Below, in pieces: positions 16,754 to 21,700 of a stretch of 21,700 bases of DNA (its first letter is position 1; each line of letters begins with the position of its first letter). The notes under the pieces were generated by a model. The model was not told the origin of the DNA. It worked only from the letters and a program-made list of their open reading frames with translations, and did not search any database. The position numbers and the translations under genes are program-made. This stretch comes from Bacteroidota bacterium (lineage in GTDB: Bacteria > Bacteroidota > Bacteroidia > Flavobacteriales > Crocinitomicaceae): assembly GCA_029558435.1 (NCBI GenBank), contig JAKQEZ010000317.1, positions 1 through 21,700 of the forward strand, written 5' to 3'.

Positions 16754-16782
16754 AAAGCCGTCCATTGCAGACGGCTTTTTTT
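16754..16782 (+). terminator. Strong intrinsic terminator
   Basis: AAAGCCGTC (16754-16762) pairs perfectly with GACGGCTTT (16770-16778) across the loop CATTGCA, and the T-tract continues to 16782. It begins 19 nt after the stop of the T9SS-tail gene. It is the clearest terminator in the window. Confidence 0.92.
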
Positions 16783-16812
16783 ATATCTTTAGAAGCCAAT
16801 TAGAACAAATCA

Positions 16813-17214
16813 ATGAGAAAAATTGAACATTTAGGTGTTGCTGTTTCCAATTTAGACGAAGCAATTCCGTTGTATGAGAAATTATTAAATACACCTTGCT
16901 ATAAAATTGAAGAGGTAGGTTCCGAATTTGTAAAAACTGCCTTCTTTCAAGTGGGTGAATCAAAAATTGAATTGGTAGCTGCCACCAATCCCGATTCTAC
17001 CATTGCCAAATACATTGATAAACGTGGGCAAGGATTACATCACATTGCCTTTGACGTTGAAAACATTGAAGCAGAAATTGAACGCCTTGAAAATGAAGGT
17101 TTTCAGTTGATTCAACGCACACCTAAAAATGGTGCCGACAACAAATTAATTGCTTTTTTACACCCTAAATCAACCAGTGGAATGTTGGTTGAACTTTGTC
17201 AAGAAAGAAACTAA
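16813..17214 (+). CDS. mce: Methylmalonyl-CoA epimerase
   Basis: A 133-residue VOC-fold metalloenzyme interconverting (R)- and (S)-methylmalonyl-CoA in the propionyl-CoA/succinyl-CoA pathway. The start KIEHLGVAVSNLDEAI with metal ligand His6, the KIELV strand with Glu53, the GLHHIAFDV motif (74-82; His76/His77), and LVEL with Glu127 at the C-terminus match the family, and the length is typical. It starts right after the strong terminator, with a near-consensus -7 box TATCTTTA at 16784-16791. Its TAA shares one base with the ATG of cmk. No methylmalonyl-CoA mutase gene is in view. Confidence 0.93.
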   Translation: MRKIEHLGVAVSNLDEAIPLYEKLLNTPCYKIEEVGSEFVKTAFFQVGESKIELVAATNPDSTIAKYIDKRGQGLHHIAFDVENIEAEIERLENEGFQLIQRTPKNGADNKLIAFLHPKSTSGMLVELCQERN

Positions 17215-17903
17215 TGGCCAACAAACTTACAATTGCAATCGACGGTTATTCGGGTTGTGGTAAAAGCACCATTGCCAAAGATGTTGCAGCTGCTCTCAAC
17301 TATGTTTTTATTGATAGTGGTGCCATGTATCGCGGTATTACGCTCTATGCAATGCAAAACAACCTTATTCAAAACGGTGAGGTTCTAAAAAACGAATTAA
17401 TTGAACAATTGCATCAAATAAACATTCATTTTGAAAAAAACGGCTCTGGAAAAGATTGCTTGTTTTTAAACACGGTGAATGTGGAAGATGAAATCCGAAA
17501 ACCGGCTGTAGCAGAACTTGTTTCTAAAGTTGCAACAATAAAAGAAGTACGTCAAAAATTAGTGCAATTGCAACGCGAAATTGGTAAAAATGGTGGCATT
17601 GTCATGGATGGTCGTGATATTGGTTCGGTTGTTTTTCCCCATGCAGAAGTTAAATTATTTGTTACTGCGGACAACAGCGTGCGTGCGCAACGTAGATTAG
17701 ATGAATTAAAAGAAAAAGGCATCAAAACATCGCTAGAAGAAGTACTAAAAAACCTTGAAGAACGCGATGAAATGGACAGAACTCGCAAGGAAAGTCCACT
17801 GATTCAAACCGATGATGCTATTCTTATCGACACCACCCATCACACCCGCGAAAGTCAGTTGAAACATGTGCTGGAAATCGTTCACCAAAAGATGGCTGTC
17901 TAA
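17214..17903 (+). CDS. cmk: Cytidylate kinase
   Basis: A 229-residue cytosolic (d)CMP kinase giving (d)CDP from ATP. Visible are the P-loop GYSGCGKST (11-19), the nucleotide-binding DSGAMYRG segment (about 36-43), MDGRDIGSVVFPHA with the conserved Arg-Asp of the CMP site, and the lid region RRLDELKEKG followed by ERDEMDRTRKESPL. Length is normal for the single-domain enzyme. The frame is open to 17196, but the ATG at 17214 both aligns with the family start and overlaps the mce stop as TAATG, which points to translational coupling. Confidence 0.96.
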   Translation: MANKLTIAIDGYSGCGKSTIAKDVAAALNYVFIDSGAMYRGITLYAMQNNLIQNGEVLKNELIEQLHQINIHFEKNGSGKDCLFLNTVNVEDEIRKPAVAELVSKVATIKEVRQKLVQLQREIGKNGGIVMDGRDIGSVVFPHAEVKLFVTADNSVRAQRRLDELKEKGIKTSLEEVLKNLEERDEMDRTRKESPLIQTDDAILIDTTHHTRESQLKHVLEIVHQKMAV

Positions 17904-17927
17904 TTTGTAAACTGCTCATTTTCTCTG

Positions 17928-17935
17928 TAATTTTA
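17928..17935 (+). promoter_or_regulatory. Possible -7 promoter element for uvrC
   Basis: TAATTTTA, a 7 of 8 match to TAnnTTTG, ends 4 nt before the ATG at 17940, the same spacing as the candidate before the S41 gene. It would give a leaderless or nearly leaderless transcript. The gap to cmk is only 36 nt, so read-through from cmk is equally plausible. Confidence 0.3.
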
Positions 17936-17939
17936 CAAC

Positions 17940-19733
17940 ATGGATTTTTCAAAAGATTTATTGGAAAAAGTAAAATTACTGCCCAACAAACCGGGAGTTT
18001 ACCAATATTTCAATGAAAAAAACGAAATCATCTACGTTGGTAAGGCAAAAGATTTAAAAAAAAGGGTAACTTCCTATTTTTCAAAAACACAAGATAATGG
18101 AAAAACCCGACTTTTGGTGCGTTCCATTCGTGATATCCGCTACATTGTTGTAGATACAGAATTAGACGCTCTTTTGTTGGAAAACAATCTCATTAAGGAA
18201 TACCAACCTAAATACAACATTCAACTCAAGGACGATAAAACTTACCCGTGGATTTGCATTAAAAAAGAACCGTTTCCACGTGTTTTTACTACCCGAAATG
18301 TAGTCAAAGATGGCTCCACCTATTATGGCCCCTACTCCAGTGTAAAAGTCATCAATACCTTGTTGGAGTTGATTCGCGATTTATATCCTTTGCGCACCTG
18401 TACCTTGGATTTAAGTGCCAATAAAATTGCCGAAAAGCGCTATAAACCTTGTTTAGAATATTTTATTGGCAATTGCTTAGCTCCTTGTGTAGGCAAACAA
18501 ACCTTGGAAGCCTACAACCAACAAATTGAAGCCATCGAAATGATTTTGAAGGGCAACACCGCTTCAACTATCAATTTGCTAAAAAAACAAATGCACGATT
18601 TTGCAGCATCCTATGCTTTTGAGGAAGCACAAAAAGTAAAAGAACGGTTGGAAATTATTCAACGTTTTCAAGCAAAATCAACCATCGTTTCACCTAAAAT
18701 TCACGAAGTGGATGTGTTAACAATGGTGGAGGACGATAAATCGCGTTTTGTTAATTATTTGGTTATTCATAAAGGAGCTATCGTTCATGGACTTACCATA
18801 GAAGTTAAAACAAAACTTGACGAAACTGATGAGGAAATTCTCAACCATGTTTTGGTTCGAATGCGCAATCAATTCAACAGCCAATCCAAAGAAATTTTAG
18901 CAGAAATTAATTTTACAACCGAAATTGAGCATGTAAAAATCACAGTGCCAAAAATTGGTGAGAAAAAAGAATTAATAGAGTTGTCAAAACGCAACGCAAC
19001 CTATTACAGAATAGAGAAACGTAAAAAAGAAACACTAAAAAATCCTGAGAAAGCTACCGAACGCATATTGGAGCAAATCAAAAAAGATTTTAGGCTAAAA
19101 GAATTACCAACACACATTGAGTGTTTTGATAACTCCAATATTCAGGGTAGCAACCCTGTATCGGCATGTGTTGTTTTCAAAAATGCCAAGCCCAGTAAAA
19201 AAGACTACCGTATTTTCAATGTAAAAACGGTGGAAGGTCCTAACGATTTTGCAACTATGGAAGAAGCGGTTACACGCCGTTATCGTCGTTTACTTGATGA
19301 AAATCAACCTTTGCCTCAACTCATTGTTATTGATGGTGGAAAAGGGCAACTTTCTGCTGCACTCAAAGCATTGGACGAAGTGGGATTGCGTGGAAAAGTA
19401 GCTATTGTAGGAATTGCCAAAAAGTTAGAAGAAATTTTCTTTCCAGGAGATTCGTTGCCAATCTACATCGATAAACGTTCTGAAAGTTTAAAAGTCATCC
19501 AACATTTGCGTGATGAAGCACACCGATTTGGAATTACACGTCACCGCAACAAACGGAGCAAAGCCGCCATTCAATCGCAAGTTTTGGCCATTGATGGTAT
19601 TGGCGAAAAAACGCAAATTGCATTAATGAAAAAGTTTAAAACTGTTAGCCGTATCAAAGCAGCTTCGTTGGAAGAATTAACTGAAGTTATTGGAAAAGCA
19701 AAAGCCACTTTGGTAAAAAATGCATTACAGTAA
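17940..19733 (+). CDS. uvrC: Excinuclease ABC subunit C
   Basis: A 597-residue UvrC, the nuclease that makes both incisions in nucleotide excision repair after UvrA/UvrB damage recognition. Domains in order: N-terminal GIY-YIG nuclease (GVYQYFNEKNEIIYVGKAKDLKKR at 19-42) for the 3' cut; a Cys-rich part (about 155-180, CLEYFIGNCLAPC); a UvrB-interacting UVR motif (about 205-245); the RNase H-like 5' nuclease with ECFDNSNIQGSNPVSA and VIDGGKGQLSAA; and tandem helix-hairpin-helix DNA-binding motifs at the end (IDGIGEKTQIALMKKF, then EVIGKAKATLV). Length and all domains are complete. It lies 36 nt after cmk on the same strand. Confidence 0.97.
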   Translation: MDFSKDLLEKVKLLPNKPGVYQYFNEKNEIIYVGKAKDLKKRVTSYFSKTQDNGKTRLLVRSIRDIRYIVVDTELDALLLENNLIKEYQPKYNIQLKDDKTYPWICIKKEPFPRVFTTRNVVKDGSTYYGPYSSVKVINTLLELIRDLYPLRTCTLDLSANKIAEKRYKPCLEYFIGNCLAPCVGKQTLEAYNQQIEAIEMILKGNTASTINLLKKQMHDFAASYAFEEAQKVKERLEIIQRFQAKSTIVSPKIHEVDVLTMVEDDKSRFVNYLVIHKGAIVHGLTIEVKTKLDETDEEILNHVLVRMRNQFNSQSKEILAEINFTTEIEHVKITVPKIGEKKELIELSKRNATYYRIEKRKKETLKNPEKATERILEQIKKDFRLKELPTHIECFDNSNIQGSNPVSACVVFKNAKPSKKDYRIFNVKTVEGPNDFATMEEAVTRRYRRLLDENQPLPQLIVIDGGKGQLSAALKALDEVGLRGKVAIVGIAKKLEEIFFPGDSLPIYIDKRSESLKVIQHLRDEAHRFGITRHRNKRSKAAIQSQVLAIDGIGEKTQIALMKKFKTVSRIKAASLEELTEVIGKAKATLVKNALQ

Positions 19734-19852
19734 AGTAAATTATTTCAACCGTTTAGGTGTCAAGAGGTACTTTTAAATGAAAAAAGCGGCTATTTAACAC
19801 TTTTTTTGCATTTCGGCACACAAATTGAAAGCAAATAAGCAAACGTTTTATG

Positions 19853-19860
19853 TATTTTTG
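19853..19860 (+). promoter_or_regulatory. -7 promoter element of the choice-of-anchor L gene
   Basis: TATTTTTG, an exact TAnnTTTG match, 14 nt before the ATG at 19875. A TTG at 19825-19827 is a possible -33 element but the 25-nt spacing is slightly long. The 141-bp gap also holds a weak A/T-only hairpin candidate around 19790-19817. Confidence 0.5.
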
Positions 19861-19874
19861 CGTATAATCTAATA

Positions 19875-21700
19875 ATGAAGTACTTATTTTCCATATTAAC
19901 TTTTTGTTGTTCTATTTTTTATGGAATGACTCAGCTTACGACCAGTGTGCAGAGTCCAACCAATTTAGTGCAAAATGTTTTATTGGGAGATCCAGGAATT
20001 ACTGTAAGCAACATTTCGTTTTTAGGTGCCCCAAGTGCCATTGGTAGTTTTGATGCTACAGGCACCAACTTGGGTATCGAGAAAGGAATCATCATGACTA
20101 CAGGTACCATTATTGGAAATACCAACGGACCAATAGGTCCTAACAACTCTGCAAGTGCTGGATACGACAACAACACAGCGGGATATCAATTATTGACCTC
20201 CATAGTTGGAAAGCAAACATTTAATGCATCTGTTTTATCTTTTGATTTCTCTACTTGTTCTGATTCCATTGAATTTAGGTATGTTTTTGGTTCGGAAGAA
20301 TATCCTGAATACGTTGGTTCACAATTCAACGACGTTTTTGGCTTCTTTATTTCTGGCCCTGGTTTTTCTGGACAGCAAAATATTGCACGTTTACCCAACG
20401 GTAGTGTCGTTGCTATCAACAATGTCAACAATGGAAATAGTTCCCCAGCACAAGGAGTTCCAGTAACTGGTCCGAGTAATCCGCAATATTTTGTCGGCAA
20501 CGGAAATGGTAGTCAAGCTCCATACAATGCAAGTAGTATTTACATTCAATACGATGGTTTTACCAAGGTTTTAACGGCTAAAGCAAAAGTGCAGTGTGGA
20601 CAAACATATCATCTTACACTTGCAATTGCCGATGTAGGAGATGGTGTGTGGGATTCTGGAATCTTTTTAGAAGCTAAAAGTTTTAAGGCAAACGACCCAC
20701 TAAAAGTTACCCATACCATTGTTAACCCAATTCCAAACACCTCCAATACGTTGGCAGAACCTTGTAGTCAGGCAAAAATAAAATTTGAGCGCACCAACTG
20801 CAACATCAACTCGCCAATGGTAATCAACATAACACCTTCTGGAACAGCAACTAATGGTGTAGATTACCAAACATTGCCATCATCTGTTACCATTCCAGCT
20901 GGCTCCACAACAACTGAGTTTGATTTAATTTCACTACTCGATAATATTAGTGAAGGCATTGAAGACATTAAGCTTACTTTCAATTATTTAGATAACTGTG
21001 GAGATCCACGAGTAAAAGAAATTGAGCTATTTATTAAAGATGTAGATCCTGTTCAACTGTCATTAAGTGCCACAGAAATGACGTGTCCTGGGCAAGACGT
21101 TACCATTACCTCAACTGTTTCTGGCGGTACTTTGCCCTACCAATATCAATGGAGCACGGGCGAAACAACTTCTTCTATTGTTGTTAACCCAACAGCCACC
21201 ACAAATTATACACTAACAGTAATTGACGCCTGCATTCAAACACCAGTAACGCAACAAATTACAGTAAACGTTCCTGTTTATACGCCTATTAGTATTACAG
21301 GTTCTGCTGATATTACGGAAATTTGTCCATATATTCCCGCAACTTTATCGGCACAAGCAACGGGTGGTTTTGGTGGTTTTACTTATCAATGGACCTCTAA
21401 TCATGGTGCAACTCTTGGCACAGCAACCACTCAAGTTGTGACGCCTTCACAAACAACTGTTTATACCGTTGAAGTAACTGATATTTGTGGATTAACAGAA
21501 TCGTATGATGTTACCTATACCGTAACCAGCCCACCTTTGGTTGTTACGCTCAACCCAAGCGTTGAAGTTTGTCCTGGTGACTCCGTTCAATTAGTAGCAA
21601 CCGTTACAGGTGGATACGGACAATATTATTACCATTGGCCACACGATGGAGCAACAACTCCAAGCACATGGGCAAATCCTTATGTTACTACCGATTACAT
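19875..21700 (+). CDS. Large secreted choice-of-anchor L protein with Ig-like repeats, C-terminus cut by window edge
   Basis: An open frame of 608 codons running off the right edge. It starts with a signal peptide (MKYLFSILTFCCSIFYGMTQ). Residues about 22-275 are a choice-of-anchor L domain, recognised from IIMTTGTIIGN, the DNNTAGYQLL segment and VFGSEEYPEYVGSQFNDVFG, a domain found at the N-terminus of very large surface proteins in this phylum. About 290-392 resembles a Calx-beta-like sandwich (SGTATNGVDYQTLP, then ISEGIEDIKLTF). From about 395, Ig/PKD-like repeats follow at roughly 80-residue spacing, each with a CPG or ICP start, a Tyr-x-Trp core (YQWST, YQWTS, YHWPH) and a TTxYT ending. 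Three are visible. Such proteins usually end in a T9SS signal, which cannot be seen here. A surface adhesin or matrix role is inferred from the architecture. Confidence 0.9.
   Translation, partial: MKYLFSILTFCCSIFYGMTQLTTSVQSPTNLVQNVLLGDPGITVSNISFLGAPSAIGSFDATGTNLGIEKGIIMTTGTIIGNTNGPIGPNNSASAGYDNNTAGYQLLTSIVGKQTFNASVLSFDFSTCSDSIEFRYVFGSEEYPEYVGSQFNDVFGFFISGPGFSGQQNIARLPNGSVVAINNVNNGNSSPAQGVPVTGPSNPQYFVGNGNGSQAPYNASSIYIQYDGFTKVLTAKAKVQCGQTYHLTLAIADVGDGVWDSGIFLEAKSFKANDPLKVTHTIVNPIPNTSNTLAEPCSQAKIKFERTNCNINSPMVINITPSGTATNGVDYQTLPSSVTIPAGSTTTEFDLISLLDNISEGIEDIKLTFNYLDNCGDPRVKEIELFIKDVDPVQLSLSATEMTCPGQDVTITSTVSGGTLPYQYQWSTGETTSSIVVNPTATTNYTLTVIDACIQTPVTQQITVNVPVYTPISITGSADITEICPYIPATLSAQATGGFGGFTYQWTSNHGATLGTATTQVVTPSQTTVYTVEVTDICGLTESYDVTYTVTSPPLVVTLNPSVEVCPGDSVQLVATVTGGYGQYYYHWPHDGATTPSTWANPYVTTDY

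Noticed and set aside
17905..17938. Inverted repeat TTGTAAA / TTTACAA between cmk and uvrC
   Set aside because: The stem is only 7 AT-rich bp with a 20-nt loop and no T-tract; chance is likely.
19786..19817. Possible terminator after uvrC (A-tract pairing with T-tract)
   Set aside because: The stem is almost all A/T with a 13-nt loop and no GC core; too weak to call.
19931..20500. Minus-strand open frames inside the choice-of-anchor L gene
   Set aside because: They are antisense to a continuous frame with clear domain motifs and have Pro/Leu-rich shadow composition.

Overview
The window looks like a chromosomal segment from an AT-rich Bacteroidota member, most likely of the Flavobacteriales (order level is inference). 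The direct signs are: TAnnTTTG-type -7 promoter elements before several genes; start codons with A-rich leaders and no Shine-Dalgarno sequence; a secreted protein ending in a type IX secretion (T9SS) sorting-domain-like tail; a choice-of-anchor L protein; and an OlsB/GlsB-like plus PlsC/GlsA-like acyltransferase pair of the sort that makes amino-acid lipids in this phylum. I saw no tRNA, rRNA, CRISPR array or insertion sequence.

Layout. 1-2556 (minus strand): a lipid-acyltransferase operon, PlsC-like then OlsB/GlsB-like, followed by a CPBP membrane protease that runs off the left edge. 2716-4296: a secreted S41/PDZ C-terminal processing protease. 4406-8537 (plus): ftsX, a catalytically dead M16 peptidase subunit, a MazG-like pyrophosphohydrolase and a polytopic GT-C-like membrane protein, tightly packed. 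8587-13495: two tandem paralogous LTA-synthase-like (sulfatase superfamily) membrane enzymes, each with its own promoter. 13505-15696 (minus): a nitronate monooxygenase/FabK-type flavoenzyme coupled to a catalytically intact M16 peptidase. 15934-16734: a small secreted T9SS-tail protein closed by a strong terminator. 16813-19733: mce, cmk and uvrC. 19875-21700: the N-terminal 608 residues of a large secreted choice-of-anchor L/Ig-like adhesin that runs off the right edge.

How the parts may work together. Most genes are envelope-related: amino-lipid synthesis, FtsX, envelope proteases, a GT-C enzyme next to two phosphoglycerol/phosphoethanolamine-transferase-like enzymes, and T9SS cargo. The most unusual structure is the 8.5-13.5 kb tandem duplication. 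The two copies are colinear with a fixed 2497-bp offset, nearly identical at the DNA level across the catalytic core, but strongly diverged in the membrane and C-terminal parts, which suggests gene conversion or selection confined to the core. A second oddity is that the dead and the active M16 subunits, often neighbours in bacteria, lie on opposite strands on either side of this duplicated block.
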